Shown: piece after piece, positions 1 through 6,593 of the stretch | How positions within the stretch are numbered: the stretch's first letter is position 1 | Layout of the letters: the number at the start of each line of letters is the position of its first letter | From: Candidatus Omnitrophota bacterium | GTDB taxonomy: Bacteria; NPL-UPA2; BS750m-G34 | Length of the DNA: 14,550 bases | NCBI GenBank assembly: GCA_016783345.1 | Contig: JADHWT010000023.1 | Location: forward strand, 1-14,550 | Direction: 5' to 3' | Notes under the pieces: model-generated | Told to the model about the DNA's origin: nothing | The model's input: the letters and a program-made list of their open reading frames with translations, nothing else | The model's database searches: none | Program-made: the position numbers and the translations under genes

Positions 1-23
1 AACTTTCGCGGGTTTATCGTTAG

Positions 24-66
24 GCCCCATTACTTGTTTTAAGACAGTATGGGGCTTCCCTTTTTT
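24..66 (+). terminator. Probable rho-independent terminator of a gene left of the window
   Basis: GCCCCAT (24-30) pairs perfectly with ATGGGGC (49-55). Inside it AC (32-33) pairs with GT (47-48) and TGT (35-37) with ACA (44-46), leaving single-base bulges and a 6-nt loop. A pyrimidine-rich tail ending in TTTTTT (61-66) follows. The shape fits an intrinsic terminator for something transcribed rightward from before base 1. That gene is not visible, so the assignment rests on the hairpin and T-tract alone. Most of the tract is separated from the stem by TTCCC, which weakens the call. Confidence 0.5.
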
Positions 67-260
67 GCTTTATATAAGTTTACTCCATTTAATAGTTCTG
101 GACAAGGAAATTACTTTCTACAGAGTTATATATTTATAGATATTTTAATAGAGGAATTAGATATTGAAGAAATTAAATGAAGAGAATAAGATATAGTGTA
201 AAAAGGGAAGGGGTATCATATATAGGGCCCTAACCACACATGTTGGCAATAATTTTATCT

Positions 261-288
261 GCTATTGCGAGCGGTAGCGAAGCAATCT
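261..288. repeat. REP-like short palindromic element
   Basis: ATTGC (264-268) pairs with GCAAT (282-286), and GC (271-272) with GC (277-278), giving an imperfect hairpin rich in GCGA/GCG words inside otherwise AT-rich DNA. From memory, the wording 'attgcgag...agcgaagcaatct' resembles a family of dispersed intergenic palindromes seen in many bacterial genomes. Only one copy is visible in this window, so repetition in the genome is inferred. Confidence 0.5.
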
Positions 289-402
289 TTTCGAAAACAT
301 AGGACCGATTTTTTAATCGATAACATTTGGCTTTTAGAATTCTAAAAACAGCAAGGGACGATTATTTACTTGAATATAAAGTATATAAAGTGGACTTATG
401 CT

Positions 403-422
403 ATCGGCCAAAGGCCGATTTT
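403..422 (+). repeat. GC-rich hairpin upstream of apgM (possible weak terminator or attenuator)
   Basis: ATCGGCC (403-409), loop AAA, GGCCGAT (413-419): a perfect 7-bp stem whose last base starts a run of four T (419-422). It lies about 60 nt before the apgM start. It could stop upstream readthrough or attenuate apgM, but the T-run is short, so its role is uncertain. Confidence 0.35.
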
Positions 423-448
423 GCCTGCAAGAATAATGTAAAATTTCC

Positions 449-477
449 TTTATAATTCCAAAAAATTTATGTAAAAT
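449..477 (+). promoter_or_regulatory. Candidate apgM promoter
   Basis: TTTATA (449-454), a 17-bp spacer and TAAAAT (472-477), ending 6 nt before the apgM ATG. The -35 match is mediocre (4 of 6 to TTGACA). If it is used, transcription would start almost exactly at the initiation codon (leaderless). This is weaker than the other promoters in the window. Confidence 0.3.
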
Positions 478-483
478 AGAGTT

Positions 484-1668
484 ATGAAATATATCTTCCT
501 TGTTCCCGATGGGATGGCGGGGTATCCGCTTAAGGAGCTCGATGGAAAGACCCCGCTTATGGTTGCGCGTACCCCGTTTATGGATAAAATAGCCCGGAGG
601 GGATTGGTGGGCAGGGCAAGGACTATTCCCGAGGGCCTGAAGCCGGGGAGCGATGTTGCAAACCTTTCGCTTCTCGGGTATAATCCACGTGAGTTTTATT
701 CCGGCAGGGCGCCGCTGGAGGCAGCAAATATCGGTGTTAAACTTGCGTCTGATGAAGTAGCATTCCGGTGTAATTTCATCACAGAGGAGAATGGCCGAGT
801 TTTAGACTATTCTGCCGGACATATCTCAAATTCCGAAGCGAAGGAGTTAATAGATTATTTAAATAAGTCCATGGGAACTGCTGAAATCAGATTCTATGCG
901 GGTCTTAGTTATAGAAATCTTTTAGTGATAAAGGGCGGAGATAAGGAGAGATTGTTAGCTCTTCAATGCGTTCCCCCTCATGACATCACCGGAGAGAGCG
1001 TCAAGGACCATATGCCAAAAGGTGATGGGGAAAAATCTTTATGCGAGCTCATCTTTAAATCAAAAGAATTTTTATCTAAAAAGAAATCCAGGGCAAATAT
1101 GATCTGGCCCTGGGGCCAGGGGATTGCAAGGCCTATGCCATCGTTTTTTGAGGTATATAAAATAAAAGGGAGTATCATTTCTGCAGTTGATCTTATCAAG
1201 GGCATTGGCAAGGTCTTGTCCATGAAAATTGTAGAAGTGCCCGGGGCTACAGGATATCTTGACACAAACTATCTCGGTAAGGCACAGTACGCCCTTAATG
1301 AACTTAATAACGCTGATATTGTTTATATCCATGTTGAGGCTACAGATGAGGCCTCGCATGAAGGAAGGCTCAAGGATAAGATAGAGGCGTTAGAACGTAT
1401 CGACAAGATAATGGTGAGTCTATTCTGGAATGCACTTCAAGAAAGAAAGATAGACCGTATCCTCATTGCAGCAGACCATTTTACTCCGATAACCTGCCGC
1501 ACCCACACATCTGACCCTGTTCCATTTGCCATGGCCGGAGAGGGGATAAAACAAGGGCATAGTCAGGCCCTTTCAGAAGAAGAGGCCTTAAGGAGTAATA
1601 TATTTCTTGAGGAAGGCTATAAACTGATGAGCCGCTTCATTACCGGCAAAAAAAGGACAGACACCTAA
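484..1668 (+). CDS. apgM: Archaeal-type cofactor-independent phosphoglycerate mutase (ApgM family) / proposed homoserine kinase
   Basis: This is a 394-residue, full-length member of the alkaline-phosphatase superfamily branch that interconverts 3- and 2-phosphoglycerate without 2,3-bisphosphoglycerate. Visible signatures are PDG with metal-ligand candidate D9, GSDVANLSLLGY with the likely nucleophile S56, and the RCNF and DYSAGH core motifs. HVEATDEASHEG (D288, H292), AADH (D331, H332) and THTSDPVPF (H341) supply the remaining metal ligands. Bacterial members of this family are sometimes annotated as a proposed homoserine kinase because they occur in genomes lacking thrB. The sequence alone does not separate the two, and no threonine or glycolysis genes sit next to it. 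The cytoplasmic protein is probably transcribed alone: it faces lptF/G convergently and ends in a terminator hairpin that contains its stop codon. The ATG lacks a strong Shine-Dalgarno, but the N-terminus MKYIFLVPDG fits the family start. Confidence 0.88.
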   Translation: MKYIFLVPDGMAGYPLKELDGKTPLMVARTPFMDKIARRGLVGRARTIPEGLKPGSDVANLSLLGYNPREFYSGRAPLEAANIGVKLASDEVAFRCNFITEENGRVLDYSAGHISNSEAKELIDYLNKSMGTAEIRFYAGLSYRNLLVIKGGDKERLLALQCVPPHDITGESVKDHMPKGDGEKSLCELIFKSKEFLSKKKSRANMIWPWGQGIARPMPSFFEVYKIKGSIISAVDLIKGIGKVLSMKIVEVPGATGYLDTNYLGKAQYALNELNNADIVYIHVEATDEASHEGRLKDKIEALERIDKIMVSLFWNALQERKIDRILIAADHFTPITCRTHTSDPVPFAMAGEGIKQGHSQALSEEEALRSNIFLEEGYKLMSRFITGKKRTDT

Positions 1669-1688
1669 CGGAGTCAGTCCCAATTTTT
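1648..1688. terminator. Bidirectional rho-independent terminator between apgM and the LptF/G-family gene
   Basis: GGACAGACACC (1655-1665), loop TAAC, GGAGTCAGTCC (1670-1680): an 11-position stem with two A/A mismatches on the plus strand. The minus strand reads the same stem followed by seven T (complement of A 1648-1654), and the plus strand has five T (1684-1688). It can therefore stop both convergent genes. The left arm is formed by the last codons of apgM, and its stop codon is in the loop. Confidence 0.7.
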
Positions 1689-1690
1689 GC

Positions 1691-2779
1691 TTACTTTCTA
1701 ACACGCCTTAGTAGAATCACTCCTCCGATAATGGCTGTTAGATTTCCAAGCCAGGCAGCTACAACAGGTGTGATAAAGCCGTTATTCCCCAGGGCCTGTC
1801 CAATAGAAGCGATAGTATAGTAGATAAAACATATTCCTAAACTCAGCGCCAGTCCTATCATGAGCCCGGCTGTGCGCGGAGAGGTTAAGGCAAAAGGTAT
1901 ACCCAGGAATATTATGGCAAGATTCATAAACGGGAATGAGATTTTATTATAGAGACTTACCTTTTCACGCAGGGGCTTCTGTTTTCTTTCTTCGAGCAGA
2001 TTGATGTGTTTTTTTAATTCCCTGAAACTCATTTCCTCCGGATGCGGTTGTCTATGGGAAAAATGTTTTGGCCTTTCTTTTATATCTATTACCTTTTTTG
2101 TAAAACGTTCTTCGCTTTTGATTTCTCCGAATGCGCCAAATTTCCGGATTATGCCGTCATAAAAGAGCCATCCGTTTTCTTTACTCCATTCTGCGAGTCT
2201 TGCGTCCAGGCGCCAGCCCATATGCCCGTGGCTATCTTCTTGAGTAATCAGTATCGCCTCAAGCACTGTGCCGGTTTCGTTGACTGTCTCGATGAAGAAG
2301 ATACGGCCTTCAGAGCCGTAATAGAGGAGATTAAACTGTGCACCCTGATGAGGGCGCCACTTAGGGCTGATGTATTTTTCTTTTAATTTTAATGCATTAG
2401 ACCACGTAGGAGGGACCAGATACTCGTTAAAGGTAAAACTTAAAGTAGATATTATAAAGGCGATGATCAAGATGGGTCTGATCAGTCTATACAAACTTAC
2501 CCCGCATGCCGTTATAGCTGTATATTCATTAAAGCGGGATAGTTCTCCAAGATTGTGGAGGGTTGAGAGGAGGAGTGATATCGGCATAAGCCTTACAATT
2601 TCATGAGGAATAATAGAGAGGTAGTAACGGGCGGTAATATCGAAAGGCACATTGTGGGAAATCAAAAAATACAGGCGGCTTGATATATCAATTATGAGAC
2701 GAAGGCTCAGGAATGCTATAAGACAATAAAAGAAAGATACAATAAATTTACGGCTGAGATATCTATCTATAATTCTCAT
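1691..2779 (-). CDS. LptF/LptG-family permease (LPS export ABC transporter membrane subunit)
   Basis: A 362-residue inner-membrane protein of the YjgP/YjgQ family. This family forms the transmembrane half of the LptB2FG transporter that lifts LPS from the inner membrane. There are three N-terminal hydrophobic segments (about residues 11-32, 52-74 and 97-118). A polar, beta-rich periplasmic domain follows (about 120-275), then three C-terminal segments (about 281-300, 305-328 and 335-357), which is the standard topology and length. The start MRIIDRYLSRKF is the usual family N-terminus. An in-frame ATG 13 codons upstream (2818) would lie inside the promoter and is rejected. LptB and the LptC/A partner are encoded about 10 kb away, and no second permease is in the window. 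Whether it is LptF or LptG is not decidable by eye; LptG is slightly favoured. The gene is monocistronic, convergent with apgM, and divergent from the deoxyhypusine-synthase-like gene. Confidence 0.87.
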   Translation of the reverse strand: MRIIDRYLSRKFIVSFFYCLIAFLSLRLIIDISSRLYFLISHNVPFDITARYYLSIIPHEIVRLMPISLLLSTLHNLGELSRFNEYTAITACGVSLYRLIRPILIIAFIISTLSFTFNEYLVPPTWSNALKLKEKYISPKWRPHQGAQFNLLYYGSEGRIFFIETVNETGTVLEAILITQEDSHGHMGWRLDARLAEWSKENGWLFYDGIIRKFGAFGEIKSEERFTKKVIDIKERPKHFSHRQPHPEEMSFRELKKHINLLEERKQKPLREKVSLYNKISFPFMNLAIIFLGIPFALTSPRTAGLMIGLALSLGICFIYYTIASIGQALGNNGFITPVVAAWLGNLTAIIGGVILLRRVRK

Positions 2780-2789
2780 AAGCAACCGC

Positions 2790-2818
2790 AGTATACCATA
2801 AGTAAAGCCATCATTCAA
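2790..2818 (-). promoter_or_regulatory. Promoter of the LptF/G-family gene
   Basis: Read on the minus strand: TTGAAT (2818-2813), exactly 17 bp, TATACT (2795-2790), with an extended -10 (TGG just before TATACT). Only 10 nt separate the -10 box from the chosen ATG at 2779, so the 5' leader would be about 3-5 nt. This supports the internal start codon and implies leaderless-type initiation. Confidence 0.7.
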
Positions 2819-2836
2819 TTTGAAAAAAAAGATTTG

Positions 2837-2865
2837 TTGAGAATCGTGATTGGATATGGTATAAA
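2837..2865 (+). promoter_or_regulatory. Promoter of the deoxyhypusine-synthase-like gene and tmk
   Basis: TTGAGA (2837-2842), 17-bp spacer, TATAAA (2860-2865) with extended -10 TGG. The start codon at 2880 is 14 nt after the -10 box, so the leader is about 7-8 nt with no room for a Shine-Dalgarno. Together with the LptF/G promoter this forms a back-to-back divergent pair whose -35 boxes are 18 bp apart, separated by an A-tract. It matches the holB promoter at 24 of 29 positions. Confidence 0.75.
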
Positions 2866-2879
2866 GGATAGTAACAAAA

Positions 2880-3986
2880 ATGAAGAAAACTAAAAAGGAA
2901 CTCTATCTTTCCAGGAAACGAATATCTCCTCCTGCTATAACCGGCAGGGAGAAATTGAGTGATGTTATAGAAGAGGTGTTTCTGGCCTATAATTCTGCGC
3001 GGCTTAGAGAGGGGTGCAGGCTGTATGCAGAGAAGATGCTGGCGGGTAATGTTACAGTCGGGATGAGCCTGGCAGGGGCGCTTACACCTGCAGGGCTTGG
3101 AAAGAGTAGTATTGTTCCTTTAATCAAGAAGGGCTTTGTTGACTGGATTGTAGCCACAGGCGCCAATCTCTATCATGATCTCCACTTTGCCTTTGATTTT
3201 CATCTTCACCAGGGTTCCCATCAGGTAGATGATGTCGATTTAAGGAAAAATAATGTAGTCCGTATCTATGATGTTTTTTTAGATTATACAGGGTGTCTAA
3301 TAAGCACTGATAATATCCTGCGGGATATCCTTTCGCAGCCTGAATTTCATAGGGAGATGTCCAGTGCTGAATTCCATTATCTCCTTGGCCGCTATGCAGC
3401 TGAGGGTGAAAAGAAGACAGGCCAGAAAGATGTCTCTGTACTGGCGGCTGCTTATAGAGCCGGATGTCCTGTCTATACAAGTGCTCCGGGGGATTCTGCT
3501 ATCGGTATGACTATAGCTGAGGTAGAGTTAAGAGGCGGAAAGATTCGTATAAATCCGTCTCTAGACGTAAATGAGACTACTTCTTTGGTCCTGCATGCCA
3601 AGCGTTCCGGAGGGAAATCCGCTGTGCTTCTCATCGGGGGAGGCAGCCCCAAGAATTTTATACTTCAGACTGAGCCGCAGATCCAGGAGACATTTCTCCT
3701 CAAAGAGAAAGGGCATGACTATTTCTTTCAGATTACCGATGCAAGACCGGACACAGGGGGCTTGTCCGGCGCCACCCCGCATGAAGCAGTCTCCTGGGGC
3801 AAGATAGACCCTGATAGCCTGCCATCTGCTGTTGTGTGTTACCTTGATGCAACTGTAGCGCTCCCCATTCTCACGCATTATGCCCTATCCAGACACAAAA
3901 AAAGACCTCTTAAACGGCTTTATTTCAAGCGCCGGAAGTTTATGCAAAAACTAATGAAGGAATATTTCGACACACATAATGTCTAA
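2880..3986 (+). CDS. Deoxyhypusine-synthase-like protein (bacterial DHS family)
   Basis: A 368-residue NAD-dependent DHS-fold protein. The family moves the aminobutyl group of spermidine to an acceptor via an enzyme-lysine intermediate. The C-terminal signature SGATPHEAVSWGKI is intact, including E302, W306 and the lysine K308 that corresponds to human K329. The segment aligned to the human catalytic 'KHH' reads SPKNF, so the catalytic histidine (human H288) is replaced by asparagine (N269). The human spermidine-contact aspartate D316 aligns with L295. This pattern belongs to bacterial DHS-like proteins. These cannot be presumed to modify eIF5A, which bacteria lack; a polyamine such as homospermidine is a plausible alternative product. 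The protein is cytoplasmic. The gene is first in a transcription unit, overlaps tmk by 8 nt (ATG inside its last codons) and is probably translationally coupled to it. The substrate is unknown. Confidence 0.85.
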   Translation: MKKTKKELYLSRKRISPPAITGREKLSDVIEEVFLAYNSARLREGCRLYAEKMLAGNVTVGMSLAGALTPAGLGKSSIVPLIKKGFVDWIVATGANLYHDLHFAFDFHLHQGSHQVDDVDLRKNNVVRIYDVFLDYTGCLISTDNILRDILSQPEFHREMSSAEFHYLLGRYAAEGEKKTGQKDVSVLAAAYRAGCPVYTSAPGDSAIGMTIAEVELRGGKIRINPSLDVNETTSLVLHAKRSGGKSAVLLIGGGSPKNFILQTEPQIQETFLLKEKGHDYFFQITDARPDTGGLSGATPHEAVSWGKIDPDSLPSAVVCYLDATVALPILTHYALSRHKKRPLKRLYFKRRKFMQKLMKEYFDTHNV

Positions 3987-4617
3987 AGCACGCGGGAAAT
4001 TTATCACCTTTGAAGGGCCGGAGGGAAGCGGCAAGACCACTCAGATAGAGCTATTAAAGCAGTACCTTTCTAAAAAAGGTAATTCAGTCATTATCACGCG
4101 TGAGCCCGGCGGGGAAAGGATAGCAGAAAAGATAAGACGGATTCTTCTTTCGCCACTATCTTCTATAGAGCCGGTAACAGAACTATTTTTATATGCTGCC
4201 AGCCGCGTTCAGCATGTTGAGAAGGTTATAAGACCTGCCATTCAGAAGGGAAAAGTAGTGCTGTGTGACCGTTTTGCTGACGCTACCATGGCATACCAGA
4301 GTTATGGCCGTAAGATACCAAAAGAGGTAGTTAAGACGATAAACAAATTAGCCACATCAGGACTTAAGCCTGATCTTACAATCCTTCTGGATATAGACCC
4401 GGGCACCGGCCTTAAGAGGGCAAGGAATGTTAAAGGTTTCTATAAAGGTTCTGCTGACAGGATAGAGAGAGAGTCACTTGCCTTTCATTGCAGGGTCAGA
4501 CAGGGATATTTAAAACTTGCAAAGGCAGAACCAAAGCGGATAAAAGTGGTGAAGGTCAGGGAAAAGATAAAAGATACGCAGGCAAGAATAAGGGAAATAG
4601 TAGCAGATGCCCTTTAA
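3979..4617 (+). CDS. tmk: Thymidylate kinase (dTMP kinase)
   Basis: A 212-residue P-loop kinase that phosphorylates dTMP to dTDP for DNA synthesis. It shows the Walker A motif GPEGSGKT (residues 13-20), the TREPGG motif and the DRFADATMAYQ motif that binds the nucleotide base and phosphate. A lid region, R-x-R...DRIERES, is followed by the F-x3-V-x2-GY helix. Length and C-terminus are normal, so the gene is intact. It starts 8 nt before the end of the DHS-like gene. In many bacteria tmk is followed directly by holB and a RicT/YaaT gene. Here those genes follow only after a 2.2-kb oppositely oriented AbiE-like module, whose toxin reading frame overlaps the last 62 nt of tmk on the other strand. 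Confidence 0.95.
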   Translation: MSKARGKFITFEGPEGSGKTTQIELLKQYLSKKGNSVIITREPGGERIAEKIRRILLSPLSSIEPVTELFLYAASRVQHVEKVIRPAIQKGKVVLCDRFADATMAYQSYGRKIPKEVVKTINKLATSGLKPDLTILLDIDPGTGLKRARNVKGFYKGSADRIERESLAFHCRVRQGYLKLAKAEPKRIKVVKVREKIKDTQARIREIVADAL

Positions 4618-5815
4618 ATTTATCAATCCATAAATTAATTAAGTCAATATTTTTTAGAGAAACAATACTCCAAAATATTCGTACAGGATCCTTCCATTTA
4701 AGTATTTTGGGAGGAAACTTACTATATTTTGCAAACTCCTTCAAGAAATCATCCTTGAATTTTCTTATAATATTTCCCCGTTCAATTCCTTTTATTTCCT
4801 TGAATTGCAATGTTTCTTCGATAGAAAAAGCCAGGGCTAAATTTTTAATATCACAATCCTTGCTTTCAAAGCATTCTAAAAAAAGACATAGGCATGCTCC
4901 AATATTAGCCCATTCTCCAGGAATTCTGGAAATATTCCTTCTTAAGTATAAGCTTTGGAAATCAAGTATTAATTTTATTAATTCTTGATTTTTATCAATA
5001 TCAATGGAGGATAATGCTTTCAGTTGAGATAATATATCTGTGAAGATTAATTTTATATCAAATTTTATTTTTCTATGGGCACATTCCAGCTCAGCCCGTT
5101 TTATAAAACACTTCTTTGCTTTCTTAAAATCAATTTTTTTATAATTGAATTGAAGTAGAGAAAAAATATCATAGATTTGTTTTATCTGTTCATCAGAACG
5201 CTCTTGAGGAATTCCGATTGTATTGGGCCCCATGGTAGTTAATTTATCTCCAAAGAGAGCGTCAATATGTAAAATTTGATAGGTGCAATTACTTTCTAGC
5301 GCAAAGAGTTTAGGGGTTGAAAAACTATTTATTTCCAGATTATCTTTAGAGATATAAAATTCAACTTTAATTTCTTGAATATTAGATATTTTCTTAAAAA
5401 GTTCTTTATCGGTGCAGCTAGAAGGGACATTTATGTAATAGGTAAGTAGCGGTAAGTCAGTTTTTGGTTTTTTAGGTTTATGTAGCTTGAATTTAAACAA
5501 ATTTTTATTTCCATCAAATCGTTTCTCAAAATATTTTACAGCGTCTTTAATTTTCTCTTCTTCAATTGCACATATAAGATCTATGTCTATGCTTGTCCGT
5601 TGATATTCTATCGGTAAATAAAATTGTACGGCTGCGCCCCCTTTTAAGGCGATCTTATTTTTTAAAATAGCTTGAAACTGTAGATATATTTCTAAATCCC
5701 ATAAAAAAAGTTCCATCCTGGCTAAGTTATTAAAACCAAGTTTCTGGCGACGAGACATTAATTCCTGTTTCTCAAAGCATTTTTCATTATGAATTAATGT
5801 CTTTTTATAATCCAT
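4556..5815 (-). CDS. AbiEii-type nucleotidyltransferase toxin (type IV toxin-antitoxin)
   Basis: A 419-residue protein with the minimal nucleotidyltransferase core of the AbiEii/AbiGii toxin family. It shows ALKGGAAVQFYL (G59, G60), then R73-T-S-I-D77-I-D79-L, where the two aspartates are the metal-binding pair. Later come GDKLTTM (D190, K191) and an R...QIYD stretch (D216) matching the family's conserved K and D. The helical C-terminal half is longer than in typical members (about 300 residues). Known family toxins inhibit growth by modifying nucleic acid or nucleotide targets; the target here is unknown. The start ATG overlaps the antitoxin stop by 11 nt, indicating coupled translation. Composition is visibly AT-richer than the flanking genes, which suggests transfer. 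The last 19 residues (about 401-419), hydrophobic and proline-containing, are read from the antisense of tmk. Confidence 0.82.
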   Translation of the reverse strand: MDYKKTLIHNEKCFEKQELMSRRQKLGFNNLARMELFLWDLEIYLQFQAILKNKIALKGGAAVQFYLPIEYQRTSIDIDLICAIEEEKIKDAVKYFEKRFDGNKNLFKFKLHKPKKPKTDLPLLTYYINVPSSCTDKELFKKISNIQEIKVEFYISKDNLEINSFSTPKLFALESNCTYQILHIDALFGDKLTTMGPNTIGIPQERSDEQIKQIYDIFSLLQFNYKKIDFKKAKKCFIKRAELECAHRKIKFDIKLIFTDILSQLKALSSIDIDKNQELIKLILDFQSLYLRRNISRIPGEWANIGACLCLFLECFESKDCDIKNLALAFSIEETLQFKEIKGIERGNIIRKFKDDFLKEFAKYSKFPPKILKWKDPVRIFWSIVSLKNIDLINLWIDKFKGHLLLFPLFLPAYLLSFP

Positions 5816-6542
5816 GGATAAATTTTACAAATTGCATTGCCTTTTCAGTTATGTATTTATTTTCTACAATATAGCGAATATCATAATGAATATTGCGGCG
5901 AGAAGCGATTTTTATAAGGCGGTTAGTATTAAGTGATATGCGGCGTTTCATATTTAAAAATATTGTTGCTAATTCTTGAAGAGAAAGAGGATATTTTTTC
6001 CTCGTTATTTCGTAATAAAGATCTACAAAAGCTTTTTCAAAAGAAGCAAGGCCATTCTGAGAATAATTAAATTCATTGGTCGTGTGCATTGTAATAACTT
6101 CTTTATTTATAGCGTTATAGTCAGACGTTGTATTGAAAGAGATGTTATGTTTAGATAATATGGAGACAATCTCATCTTGGCTATATTTATTTATAAAAAG
6201 AAGCGTGGGAAAATATTCCGGCACATGTTCAACGAAGATTGATAAAATATCTAAACCAGAGATGAAAAATTGGTTTCCAGATTCATTTAGAATAGACCAT
6301 GCTTTTTTTGCTAGGGTGGATATAATAGGTTTAATTTCAGTATCTTTTTTCTCGAAAGAATATAATCCTTTCCCAATGCGCCTTATATACCCTTTTTCAG
6401 CCAACTTCCATAAAGACCAATATAGAGTTGATTCTTTTTCTCCCAAAATTTCTTTGGCAGTAGCCACTCTAAATGAATCAAGGCCACTTAATTTATTTCT
6501 CAATTTTTCCGCCTTTTGACTTAATAAATTATCCTTTTTCAT
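5805..6542 (-). CDS. AbiEi-like winged-helix antitoxin / autorepressor
   Basis: A 245-residue partner of the AbiEii-type toxin. The N-terminus (about residues 1-65) is a winged helix: the RVATAKEILG helix and STLYWSLWKLAEKGYIRRIGKGLYSF recognition helix/wing match the AbiEi antitoxin pattern. The rest is a mixed domain of roughly 180 residues (FISGLDILSIFVEHVPEYFP...) without clear catalytic motifs. AbiEi proteins neutralise the toxin without forming a stable complex (type IV) and repress their own promoter by binding inverted repeats. The elaborate inverted repeats directly upstream agree with that. The ATG at 6542 is chosen because GAGAGGTGA lies at a suitable distance. An upstream in-frame GTG (6551) would be inside that Shine-Dalgarno. 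A different DUF with the same wHTH-plus-domain layout cannot be excluded. Confidence 0.78.
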   Translation of the reverse strand: MKKDNLLSQKAEKLRNKLSGLDSFRVATAKEILGEKESTLYWSLWKLAEKGYIRRIGKGLYSFEKKDTEIKPIISTLAKKAWSILNESGNQFFISGLDILSIFVEHVPEYFPTLLFINKYSQDEIVSILSKHNISFNTTSDYNAINKEVITMHTTNEFNYSQNGLASFEKAFVDLYYEITRKKYPLSLQELATIFLNMKRRISLNTNRLIKIASRRNIHYDIRYIVENKYITEKAMQFVKFIHGL

Positions 6543-6564
6543 GTAGCTCACCTCTCTTGTTTAA

Positions 6565-6593
6565 AATATAACATTTTTTCTATTATTTGTCAA
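6565..6593 (-). promoter_or_regulatory. Promoter of the AbiE-like module
   Basis: Read on the minus strand: perfect -35 TTGACA (6593-6588), 17-bp spacer, TATATT (6570-6565) with extended -10 TGT. A good Shine-Dalgarno (about 6556-6548) and ATG (6542) follow. Every element overlaps an arm of the inverted repeats described next, so repressor binding would block RNA polymerase. Confidence 0.82.

Larger units (their letters stand above)
67..483. other. AT-rich intergenic region with several palindromes
   Basis: No convincing gene is present. The stretch contains a REP-like element (261-288), a small CGATT/AATCG hairpin (306-319), a perfect 16-bp palindrome TTTTAGAATTCTAAAA (332-347) and a GC-rich hairpin at 403-419. 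A 43-codon open frame (49-180) is AT-rich and overlaps the left-edge terminator, so it was not called. Such density of small palindromes is usual for spacers that collect repeats. Confidence 0.5.

Noticed and set aside
49..180. 43-codon open frame MGLPFFALYKF...ELDIEEIK
   Set aside because: Its start lies in the right arm of the left-edge terminator, there is no ribosome-binding site, and the composition is that of the AT-rich spacer; no family recognised.
2780..2818. Upstream ATG start for the LptF/G-family gene
   Set aside because: The 13 extra codons coincide with the -35 to -10 region of a good promoter, and the family N-terminus begins at the internal Met.
4488..4988. 166-codon open frame on the plus strand after tmk
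   Set aside because: It is out of frame with tmk and antisense to the well-supported nucleotidyltransferase toxin; no domain pattern.
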